From an uncultured Caulobacter sp. (lineage in GTDB: Bacteria > Pseudomonadota > Alphaproteobacteria > Caulobacterales > Caulobacteraceae): a DNA stretch of 5,663 bases. Both the position numbers and the translations under genes were made by a program. Positions 1-5,663 of this stretch are shown piece by piece (position 1 is the stretch's first letter; each line of letters opens with the position of its first letter). The DNA lies in assembly GCA_937991555.1 (NCBI GenBank), contig CALKHU010000046.1:1-5663 (forward strand). Direction: 5' to 3'. The notes under the pieces were generated by a model. It worked only from the letters and a program-made list of their open reading frames with translations, ran no database searches and had not been told where the DNA came from.

Positions 1-1117
1 GGGCGGCATCCGGGCCAACATCGCCCGGTTCCCCGGCGCCAACGCCCTGATCATCAACGCTTCGCCGGACACCCAGAAACTTCTGGCCGACGTTATCGCC
101 CAGCTGGACGTGCGCCGTGAACAGGTGCTGGTCGAGGCGATCGTCGTGGAGGTGTCGGACACCGCCGCCCGCGAATTGGGCGTCCAGTTCATCCTCGGCG
201 GCGGCGACGGCGACGGCGCGATGCCGTTCTCGGTGACCAACTACAGCAACACCGCGCCGAACATCCTCGCCCTGACCGGAGCGATCGCCGGCGAGAACAA
301 CCTGCCGGAAGACTCCGCGACCCTGGCGGCGCTGCGCGACGCGGCGCTGTCGTCCCTGCTCGGGGCCAAGGGCGTCACCGCCGGCGTCGGCGGGCAGCTC
401 GACTCCGGGGCGGTGTTCGGCATGATCGTGAACGCCGTCCGACGTGACGGCGCCTCGCGCCTGCTGTCGACGCCGTCGATCCTGACCCTCAACAACCAGG
501 AAGCGTCGATCCTCGTCGGCCAGGAAGTGCCGATCACCACCGGCGAGGTGCTGGGCAGCGCCAACAGCAATCCGTTCCGCACCATCCAGCGGCAGGACGT
601 CGGCATCCAGCTGACGGTCAAGCCCCAGATCAACGCCGGCGGCGGCATCACCCTCTACATCCGGCAGGAGGTGTCGAGCGTCTCCGGTCCGGTCAGCGCG
701 ACCTCGTCCGAACTGGTGCTCAACAAGCGCGAGCTCGAGACGACGGCGCTGGTCGACGATGGCGCCATCGTCGTCCTCGGCGGCCTCCTCGACGAGAACG
801 AGCGGGTATCGCTCGAGCGCGTGCCCTACCTGAGCGACGTCCCGGTGGTGGGCGAGCTGTTCAAGAGCCGGGCGCGGTCGGGCGGCCGCACCAACCTGAT
901 GATCTTCATCCGGCCGCGCATCGTCCGCGGCGCCGCGGACGCCCAGGCGGTCACCGCGCCCCGCTACGACTACGTGCGGCGCGAGCCGGGGCTGGTCGAC
1001 GCCGATGGCGGCAACGCCCTGGACGCGATGATGCGGGACTATCTGCGGACCACCCCGCCGGTCGCCCCGCCGGCTGCATCGCCCGCCGCGCCGGCCGAAG
1101 GGGGAGGGGCGCGATGA
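1..1117 (+). CDS. gspD: Type II secretion secretin GspD, C-terminal part (5' truncated by window edge)
   Basis: This is the outer-membrane channel of the T2SS, a multimeric secretin through which folded exoproteins leave the periplasm. The frame is open from base 2 and gives 371 visible residues; the gene begins upstream. Visible residues 1-36 are the end of the last periplasmic N domain (motif ANALIINASPD), followed by the secretin core entry (QVLVEAIVVEV). The core contains STPSILTLNNQEA, the gate-region motif VGQEVPITTG (about 172-181), KPQIN, VVLGGLL and the secretin signature VPYLSDVPVVGELF (about 274-287), then TNLMIFIRPRIV. After the barrel comes a C-terminal S-domain-like stretch (PRYDYVRREPG) and a Pro/Ala-rich tail. 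The GTG at 110 is not the start, because homologous sequence continues upstream of it. The stop overlaps the gspE start as ATGA. Identification is secure; oligomer state and substrate cannot be read here. Confidence 0.97.
   Translation, partial: GGIRANIARFPGANALIINASPDTQKLLADVIAQLDVRREQVLVEAIVVEVSDTAARELGVQFILGGGDGDGAMPFSVTNYSNTAPNILALTGAIAGENNLPEDSATLAALRDAALSSLLGAKGVTAGVGGQLDSGAVFGMIVNAVRRDGASRLLSTPSILTLNNQEASILVGQEVPITTGEVLGSANSNPFRTIQRQDVGIQLTVKPQINAGGGITLYIRQEVSSVSGPVSATSSELVLNKRELETTALVDDGAIVVLGGLLDENERVSLERVPYLSDVPVVGELFKSRARSGGRTNLMIFIRPRIVRGAADAQAVTAPRYDYVRREPGLVDADGGNALDAMMRDYLRTTPPVAPPAASPAAPAEGGGAR
1103..1107 (+). promoter_or_regulatory. Ribosome binding site for gspE
   Basis: GGAGG lies inside a purine run at the end of gspD, six bases before the gspE ATG at 1114. 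The site is within coding sequence (the Gly-rich GspD terminus), so gspE translation is probably coupled to termination on gspD at the ATGA junction. Confidence 0.7.
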
Positions 1118-2607
1118 GCGACGCCCCGCCGGCGGCCATACCCTATGCCTTCGCCCGCCGCCACGGCGTGCTGCTGATCGGCGACGAGGACGGCCTCCGC
1201 GTCGGCCTGCGCGAGGGCGCCGACCCGGCCGTGCTCATCGAGGTCCGCCGGGCGCTCGGCCGTCCGGTGACGGTCGACCGGCTCGCCGCTCCGGCGTTCG
1301 ATCAGCGCTTCTCGCAGGCCTATGCCGACTTCGACCTCGGAGTCGGCGACGGCGCGGCCGCGCTGGATCTCCCCGCGGGGCTGGACGGCCTGGTCGACGA
1401 ACTGCCGACGACGGCCGATCTGCTCGATCCCCAGGACGACGCGCCGATCATCCGGCTGATCAACGGTCTGATCGCCGAAGCCGCGCGGCGCGGCGCCTCC
1501 GACGTTCACATCGAGCCCTACGAAGCCAACCTGCTGGTGCGGCTGCGCATCGACGGCGTGCTGCACGAGGTGCTCACCCTGCCGAGCCGGGTGGCGTCGA
1601 TGCTGGTGTCGCGCGTCAAGGTCATGGCCCGGCTCGACATCGCCGAGCGCCGGGTGCCGCAGGACGGGCGTATCTCGCTCACCCTCGGCGGAAAGGCGCT
1701 GGACGTCCGCGTGTCGACCCTTCCGTCCCGGGCGGGCGAGCGGGTGGTGATGCGGATCCTGGACAAGGACCAGGCCGGCCTGCGGCTCGAGGACCTGGGC
1801 ATGTCGCCGGACATCCTGGCTGCCTACCGCGCCGCCCTCCGCGAGCCGAACGGCATCCTGCTGGTCACCGGGCCGACCGGCTCGGGCAAGACCACGACCC
1901 TGTACGCGGGCCTCGGCCTGCTGAACGATCACAGCCGTAACATCCTGACCATCGAGGACCCGGTCGAGTACACGGTCCACGGCGTCGGCCAGACCCAGGT
2001 CAACGCCAAGGTGGGCATGAGCTTCGCCGCCGGCCTGCGCGCGATCCTGCGCCAGGACCCGGACGTGGTCATGGTCGGCGAGATCCGCGACCCGGAGACT
2101 GCCCAGGTCGCCGTCCAGGCCAGCCTCACGGGCCACCTCGTGCTGTCGACGGTCCACACCAACGACGCCATCGGCGCGGTCATCCGCCTGCGCGACATGG
2201 GCGTCGAGCCGTTTCTGCTCGCCTCGACCCTGCGGCTGGTGGTCGCCCAGCGCCTCGTCCGGCGCCTCTGTCCCGGCTGCCGCCAGCCGTGGCCGGCCGA
2301 CGCGGCGACCGCGCGTCTGATCGGCGTCGAGCCGGGCCATACGCTGTTCCGCGCGGCGGGCTGCGCCGCCTGCGGCCAGACGGGCTATCAGGGCCGGATC
2401 GGCGTCTACGAGGCCGTGCGGATCGACGATCGTCTCCGCCGCCTGATCGGCGAGGGCGCGGACGAGGACACGATGGCCGAGGCCGTGGCGGAGGCCGGCG
2501 GCAGCCTGTCCGCCGCCGCGCGCGACCGCGTGGCCGACGGCTCGACGACGGTCGAGGAGGCTGTCCGGGTGACTCGTCAGGAGGCGGACCCCAGTGCCGG
2601 CCTATGA
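1114..2607 (+). CDS. gspE: Type II secretion assembly ATPase GspE
   Basis: This is the cytoplasmic hexameric ATPase that powers pseudopilus assembly; it docks on GspL and GspF at the inner membrane. The 497 residues are the normal family length. Residues about 1-100 form the GspE N-terminal domain (start IPYAFARRHGVLLI), followed by an N2-type region with SDVHIEPYE (129-137) and RLRIDGVL. The ATPase core has Walker A GPTGSGKT (253-260), the Asp box LTIEDPVEY (278-286), Walker B ILRQDPDVVMVGEIRD (311-326) and the His box LSTVHTND (344-351). A zinc-binding tetracysteine module, C386/C389 and C417/C420, identifies it as a GspE/PilB-type assembly ATPase rather than a retraction ATPase. All catalytic motifs are intact. 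The ATG start overlaps the gspD stop by 4 bases and has a good GGAGG. The 3' end overlaps gspF by 14 bases. Confidence 0.98.
   Translation: MSDAPPAAIPYAFARRHGVLLIGDEDGLRVGLREGADPAVLIEVRRALGRPVTVDRLAAPAFDQRFSQAYADFDLGVGDGAAALDLPAGLDGLVDELPTTADLLDPQDDAPIIRLINGLIAEAARRGASDVHIEPYEANLLVRLRIDGVLHEVLTLPSRVASMLVSRVKVMARLDIAERRVPQDGRISLTLGGKALDVRVSTLPSRAGERVVMRILDKDQAGLRLEDLGMSPDILAAYRAALREPNGILLVTGPTGSGKTTTLYAGLGLLNDHSRNILTIEDPVEYTVHGVGQTQVNAKVGMSFAAGLRAILRQDPDVVMVGEIRDPETAQVAVQASLTGHLVLSTVHTNDAIGAVIRLRDMGVEPFLLASTLRLVVAQRLVRRLCPGCRQPWPADAATARLIGVEPGHTLFRAAGCAACGQTGYQGRIGVYEAVRIDDRLRRLIGEGADEDTMAEAVAEAGGSLSAAARDRVADGSTTVEEAVRVTRQEADPSAGL
2579..2584 (+). promoter_or_regulatory. Ribosome binding site deciding the GTG start of gspF
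   Basis: A full AGGAGG sits nine bases upstream of GTG 2594, inside the last codons of gspE. No ATG lies in the right frame at this position. The residues after the GTG (PAYDFIALDVDG) match the usual start of the GspF family, so this site supports the GTG as the true start. Confidence 0.75.
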
Positions 2608-3808
2608 CTTCATCGCCCTGGATGTCGATGGACGTCCCAGGAAGGGCGCCGTCACGGCGACGGACGAGGCGGCGGCGCGGGCGCGGCTCGAGCGCCGCCG
2701 CCTGTCGCCCGTCCGCATCGAGGCGAGCGCGCGGCGCGGCGCGCCCGTCCGCCGGGCGGCGTTCGCCCGCGACCGGCTGTCGAGCCGCCAGGTCGCGGTC
2801 TTCACCCGCCAGCTCGCGACCCTGACGGCGATCACGCCGCTGGAGGAGGCGCTGCGGACGATCGCGCTTCAGGCCGACGCGGGCAGGGTGAAGCGGGCGG
2901 TGTCGGTGGTTCACGAGGGGGTGCGAGAGGGCTACCGCCTGTCCGACGCCCTGGCCCGCCCCGGCGCGGGGTTCCCGCCGCTGTACCGGGCGATGGTCGC
3001 GGCCGGCGAGAGCGCCGGCGCGCTGCCCGAGATCCTGGAGCGGCTGGCGGACCTGCACGAGCACGAGCAACAGGTCAGCGCCAGGGTGACGACCGCGCTG
3101 GTCTATCCGGTCGTCCTCGCGGTGACCGCCGCACTGGTGATCGTCGCGCTGATGGCGTTCGTCGTGCCCAAGGTCGTCGACCAGTTCGACTCCATGGGCC
3201 AGACCCTGCCCCTTCTCACCCGCCTGGTGATCGGCGTCTCCGACGGAACCCGCCAGTTCGGCTGGGCGGCGGCGCTCCTGCTCGTCCTGGGAGCGATCGG
3301 CTTCGCCCACGGGATGCGCCAGGCGGGCTTCCGTCGCCGCTTCGACGGCATGCTGCTGCGGCTGCCGGTGATCGGCCGGCTGATCCGCGACGTCCAGGCG
3401 GCGCGGCTGGCGCGGACCCTGTCGACGATGATGTACGCCGGCGTCCCGGTCCTGGAAGCGCTTCACCTCACCGGTCCGACCGTGCGCAACACCGTCCTGC
3501 GAGAGGCGATCGACGGCATGGCCGCCGCCATCCGCGAGGGCGGCGGGCTTTCGGCCGCCATGCGCCGGGCCGCCGTTTTCCCGGCCATCCTCGTGCACAT
3601 GACCGCCAGCGGCGAGAGCAGCGGCAAGCTCGGCCTCATGCTGGCCCGCGCCGCCGACTACCTCGAACGCGAGTTCAACACCTTCACCTCTGCCGCGCTC
3701 AGCCTGCTCGAGCCGGCGATCATCGTCGTGATGGGCGGGGTCGTGGCGATCATCGTGCTGTCGATCCTGCTGCCCATTCTCCAACTCAACACCCTGGCCC
3801 TCGGCTGA
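2594..3808 (+). CDS. gspF: Type II secretion inner-membrane platform protein GspF
   Basis: This is the polytopic inner-membrane protein that couples the GspE ATPase to pseudopilin addition. The 404 residues match the family length. It has the expected internal duplication of two T2SSF domains, about residues 67-190 and 270-393. Each carries the repeated signature, MVAAGESAGALPEIL (134-148) and MTASGESSGKLGLML (336-350). Three hydrophobic segments fit membrane helices: about 167-191, 222-240 and 373-396. The first ~60 residues are a small cytoplasmic domain beginning PAYDFIALDVDG, typical of the family. The start is GTG at 2594, preceded by AGGAGG and overlapping the gspE 3' end by 14 bases, so translation is probably coupled. 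The stop at 3806-3808 is followed by the only non-coding gap in the window. Confidence 0.97.
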   Translation: MPAYDFIALDVDGRPRKGAVTATDEAAARARLERRRLSPVRIEASARRGAPVRRAAFARDRLSSRQVAVFTRQLATLTAITPLEEALRTIALQADAGRVKRAVSVVHEGVREGYRLSDALARPGAGFPPLYRAMVAAGESAGALPEILERLADLHEHEQQVSARVTTALVYPVVLAVTAALVIVALMAFVVPKVVDQFDSMGQTLPLLTRLVIGVSDGTRQFGWAAALLLVLGAIGFAHGMRQAGFRRRFDGMLLRLPVIGRLIRDVQAARLARTLSTMMYAGVPVLEALHLTGPTVRNTVLREAIDGMAAAIREGGGLSAAMRRAAVFPAILVHMTASGESSGKLGLMLARAADYLEREFNTFTSAALSLLEPAIIVVMGGVVAIIVLSILLPILQLNTLALG

Positions 3809-3822
3809 TCGGAACCATCCGT

Positions 3823-4269
3823 ATGCGTCACGTCCGTCCCTGTCCGCGCCCGTCCTCCGAAGCGGGCTTCACCCTGATCGAGATGATGGTCGTCGTCATC
3901 ATACTCGGGCTGCTGGCCACCATCGTCGTGATCAACGTTCTGCCCAGCCAGGACCGGGCCATGCGCGAGAAGGCGCGTGCGGACATCGCGGTCCTCGAGC
4001 AGGCGCTCGAGAGCTATCGCCTGGACAACTTCGCCTTCCCGACGGCGGAGCAGGGCCTGTCGGCCCTGGTCTCCCCGCCGGCCGGCATGGCCCGTCCGGA
4101 CCGCTACCGCGAGGGCGGCTACATCCGCCGCCTTCCCGACGATCCGTGGGGCGCGCCCTACCAGTACCGTCAGCCGGGCCGGCACGGCGCCGTCGACATC
4201 TACTCCTTCGGGGCCGACGGCCGCGAGGGCGGCGAGAAGAACGATGCGGACATCGGCAACTGGAGCTGA
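3823..4269 (+). CDS. gspG: Major pseudopilin GspG
   Basis: This is the most abundant pseudopilin in known systems; it polymerises into the periplasmic pseudopilus. The 148-residue precursor has a class III (type IV prepilin) signal: a 15-residue basic leader ending G15, then F16-TLIE with Glu at mature position +5 (E20). A hydrophobic helix follows (about 16-40). The processing peptidase GspO/PilD is not in the window. Downstream are the conserved GspG features: LDNFAFPTAEQGLSALV (67-83), GGYIRRLPDDPWG (98-110) and the C-terminal loop SFGADG...NDADIGNW. Acidic residues in that loop (D132, D141, D143) are placed as in the calcium-binding site known from PulG and relatives. ATG 3823 is the only plausible start, since no other standard start precedes the prepilin motif in frame. 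It follows gspF after 14 bases, with only a weak GGAA upstream. Its 3' end overlaps gspH by 26 bases. Confidence 0.98.
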   Translation: MRHVRPCPRPSSEAGFTLIEMMVVVIILGLLATIVVINVLPSQDRAMREKARADIAVLEQALESYRLDNFAFPTAEQGLSALVSPPAGMARPDRYREGGYIRRLPDDPWGAPYQYRQPGRHGAVDIYSFGADGREGGEKNDADIGNWS

Positions 4270-4720
4270 CCGGCGCGACGAGCGCGGCTTCACCCTCGTC
4301 GAACTGCTGGTCGTGGTGGCGATCGTGGGGCTGACCGCCGGCGTCGTGGTCCTGTCGGCGCCCGACGGTCGCCTGTCGGTGGCGAGGGAGGGCGAGCGCT
4401 TCGCCGCCCGGCTGGTCCGCGCGCGGGAGGAGGCGGTGCTGGGCAACCGCGCCGTCGACGTGGCCGTGAGCGACCGGGGCTACAGCTTCCGTCGCCGCGA
4501 GGCCGACGGCTGGCGGACGCTCGCCGAGAAACCTTTCGCCCCCGTCGACTGGGCCGCCGGGACAGCTGTGGCCGACGAGAGCCAGGGCGGCCGGTTTACC
4601 TTTGACGAGACCGGCGGCGCGACGCCCGGCGCGATCCTTCTGGTCCGCGGCGAGCGGGCCACGCGCGTCACGGTGGACGCCGCCGGCAATGTGAGGGTCG
4701 ATGCCGCGCCGGTCCGCTGA
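4244..4720 (+). CDS. gspH: Minor pseudopilin GspH
   Basis: This is a minor pseudopilin of the GspH/FimT type, expected in the pseudopilus tip complex with GspI, J and K. I chose ATG 4244, giving 158 residues with a 15-residue charged leader ending ERG, then F16-TLVE (Glu +5 at E20) and a hydrophobic helix through about residue 38. The open frame extends upstream to a potential start at 3977, but that would put about 119 residues before the prepilin cleavage site, all read out of frame from gspG, so it is rejected. The C-terminal part shows the beta-rich GspH pattern: REEAVLGNRAVDVAV, then GRFTFDETGG and ILLVRGERATRVTVDAAGNVRV. The ATG is in the 3' end of gspG (26-base overlap), with only a weak purine-rich stretch upstream, so coupling to gspG translation is likely. 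The start is the least certain part. Confidence 0.92.
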   Translation: MRTSATGADRRDERGFTLVELLVVVAIVGLTAGVVVLSAPDGRLSVAREGERFAARLVRAREEAVLGNRAVDVAVSDRGYSFRRREADGWRTLAEKPFAPVDWAAGTAVADESQGGRFTFDETGGATPGAILLVRGERATRVTVDAAGNVRVDAAPVR

Positions 4721-5066
4721 ACAGGGCTTTTCGCTCATCGAGGTGCTGGTGGCGCTGGCGGTGTTCAGCATCGCCGCGCTCGCGCTGGTCAATCTCGGCG
4801 GCGAGAACGTCCGCAGCGCCCAGGCCATCGAGGCGCGGGTGATCGCGGGAATGGTCGCCGAGAACCGCGCCGGCGAGGCCCTGATCGACTGGCCGCCCCT
4901 CGGTGAGACGACCGGGCAGGACGAGGCCGGCGACCGCCCCTGGCGCTGGGTCCGCCGGGTGACGCGCACCGACGACCCGGAGGTGGTGCGGATCGATGTT
5001 CTGGTCAGCCCGGCGCCGCGTGGACGGACCCTCGCCGAGGTCACCGTCTTCCGGGGGCGTCGATGA
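4701..5066 (+). CDS. gspI: Minor pseudopilin GspI
   Basis: This is a minor pseudopilin that, in studied systems, nucleates the tip complex with GspJ and GspK. The 121-residue precursor has a nine-residue leader ending EQG, then F10-SLIE with Glu +5 at E14, and a hydrophobic helix to about residue 32. Family features are clear: MVAENRAGEALI (51-62), the WRWVRRVT stretch (81-88) and RIDVLVSP (97-104). ATG 4701 is the first start after an in-frame TGA at 4692-4694. A GAGGG lies close upstream (three-base spacing). The gene overlaps gspH by 20 bases, and its stop forms an ATGA with gspJ. The length is normal for GspI. Confidence 0.96.
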   Translation: MPRRSAEQGFSLIEVLVALAVFSIAALALVNLGGENVRSAQAIEARVIAGMVAENRAGEALIDWPPLGETTGQDEAGDRPWRWVRRVTRTDDPEVVRIDVLVSPAPRGRTLAEVTVFRGRR

Positions 5067-5650
5067 AGGGCTTCACGCTGGTCGAGATGCTGGCGGCGCT
5101 GTTCGTGTTCGGCCTGCTGACCACGGCGGGGGCCCTGGTGCTGGGCTCGACGCTGGAAGGACAGGAGGCGGTCCACGAGCGGATGGACCGTCTCGGCCGC
5201 CTGCAGCAGACGCGGGCCATTCTCAAGGCCGATCTGGGCCAGCTGGCGGTGCGCCCGACCCGTACGCGCGAGACGGGCGCGCGCCGGCCGGTGTTCACGG
5301 GAACCGCGCCGGCGGGCGGCCGGACGTTCATGGCCTTCGCGCGGCGAGGCTGGGACAATCCCGACGCGGCGCCCCGCGCATCGCTCCAGTACGTCGAGTA
5401 CCGGCTCGTCGACGGCCGGCTCGAGCGCGCCAGCCATCCGTGGCTCGACGGCTCGGTCTCCGGTCCCGGGCAGGTGCTCGTCGAGGGCGTCACCGCGGCG
5501 CGGGTGGAGTATCTCTACCGGGACATCTGGTCGCCGGCCTGGGTCGCTGCGCCGGACGCCGCCTACCCGCGGGCTGTCCGTCTCGTGCTCGAGATCGACG
5601 GGCTCGGCGCGTTTGACCAGTTGCTCGTCACGCCGGGCGGACCGCGATGA
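5063..5650 (+). CDS. gspJ: Minor pseudopilin GspJ
   Basis: This is a minor pseudopilin and a partner of GspI and GspK in the pseudopilus tip. The precursor of 195 residues has a very short leader (MKG), cleavage before F4, and TLVE with Glu +5 at E8. A hydrophobic helix runs to about residue 29. The globular domain shows typical GspJ signatures: LGRLQQTRAILKADLGQL (44-61), FMAFARRGWDNP (89-100), LQYVEYRLVDGRLER (108-122) and a tryptophan-containing YRDIWSPAW stretch (152-160). It ends with AVRLVLEIDG (171-180). The start is fixed by the ATGA overlap with gspI and by the prepilin motif directly after it, with a GGGGG five bases upstream. The stop overlaps the gspK start in the same ATGA fashion. 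Length and motifs are normal. Confidence 0.96.
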   Translation: MKGFTLVEMLAALFVFGLLTTAGALVLGSTLEGQEAVHERMDRLGRLQQTRAILKADLGQLAVRPTRTRETGARRPVFTGTAPAGGRTFMAFARRGWDNPDAAPRASLQYVEYRLVDGRLERASHPWLDGSVSGPGQVLVEGVTAARVEYLYRDIWSPAWVAAPDAAYPRAVRLVLEIDGLGAFDQLLVTPGGPR

Positions 5651-5663
5651 GGCCGGACCGGGA
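5647..5663 (+). CDS. gspK: Probable start of gspK (tip pseudopilin), truncated by window edge
   Basis: ATG 5647 overlaps the gspJ stop as ATGA, the same junction seen at gspD/gspE and gspI/gspJ. Only five codons and a partial sixth are visible (MRPDR), a basic start compatible with a prepilin leader. The assignment rests on gene order, because gspK normally follows gspJ; the visible residues alone could not identify it. Confidence 0.6.

Noticed and set aside
110..112. GTG as a possible start of the first gene
   Set aside because: The frame is open back to base 2 and encodes the conserved end of a secretin N domain, so the gene is truncated by the window edge rather than starting here.
195..219. 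GGC/GAC triplet run in gspD as a possible slippage or phase-variation tract
   Set aside because: The run is short and imperfect, and it encodes a GGGDGDG loop in frame. Changes in units of three would not switch the gene off.
1039..2340. Long minus-strand open frame (433 codons) opposite gspE
   Set aside because: It lies antisense to a strongly conserved ATPase. The product is a low-complexity mix of Arg, Gly, Asp, Gln, His and Val with no recognisable motif, which is the usual artefact of GC-rich third codon positions.
2725..2760. GCGCGC-rich stretch in gspF as a hairpin or terminator
   Set aside because: It has no T-run and lies in codons of the variable linker after the N-terminal domain. 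It is explained by Arg/Ala/Gly codons in a GC-rich genome.
2180..3784. Long minus-strand open frame (534 codons) opposite gspE and gspF
   Set aside because: It spans two conserved plus-strand genes, its product is rich in Arg, Pro, Gln, His and Asp, and no domain is visible. It is a GC-rich antisense shadow.
3977..4243. Upstream extension of gspH
   Set aside because: These codons are gspG read in another frame (Arg/Ser/Thr-rich), and they would place the prepilin cleavage site more than 100 residues into the protein.
3932..5437. Long minus-strand open frame (501 codons) opposite gspG-gspJ
   Set aside because: It covers four well-supported pseudopilin genes on the other strand and has a biased composition without motifs.
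1..5663. A previously undescribed system in the window
   Set aside because: Every open frame of the coding strand is accounted for by canonical gsp genes in canonical order, with intact motifs and no inserted or unexplained gene.

Overview
The window lies inside a type II secretion system (T2SS, general secretory pathway) operon. It reads left to right on the + strand in the order gspD (3' part), gspE, gspF, gspG, gspH, gspI, gspJ, and the first few codons of gspK. This is the classical D-E-F-G-H-I-J-K order. Every gene is recognisable from family motifs, and essentially all of the sequence is coding. The only untranslated stretch is a 14-base gap between gspF and gspG (3809-3822).

The DNA is very GC-rich, roughly 70% by eye, with GC-dominated third codon positions in all genes. 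The protein sequences, especially the secretin core and the N-terminal region of GspE, resemble those of GC-rich Alphaproteobacteria of the Sphingomonadales/Caulobacterales sort. That placement is inference from recalled family sequences, not from a search. No base-composition break, mobile element, RNA gene, CRISPR array or terminator is visible, so the block looks resident rather than recently acquired.

Layout: 1-1117 is the secretin C-terminal half, which forms the outer-membrane pore. 1114-2607 is the hexameric assembly ATPase. 2594-3808 is the inner-membrane platform protein. 3823-4269 is the major pseudopilin. 4244-4720, 4701-5066 and 5063-5650 are the minor pseudopilins H, I and J. 5647 onward is the start of the tip pseudopilin gspK. 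Six of the seven junctions overlap (4, 14, 26, 20, 4 and 4 bases), which suggests strong translational coupling.

How the parts work together (known for the family): GspE hydrolyses ATP on the cytoplasmic face and drives GspF. GspF helps polymerise GspG into a periplasmic pseudopilus capped by the GspH/I/J/K tip. The pseudopilus pushes folded periplasmic substrates through the GspD channel. GspC, L, M, N and the prepilin peptidase GspO/PilD are not in the window; any of them would lie outside it.

I found no evidence of a novel system here. The findings are modest points about gene starts, junctions and variable protein regions.
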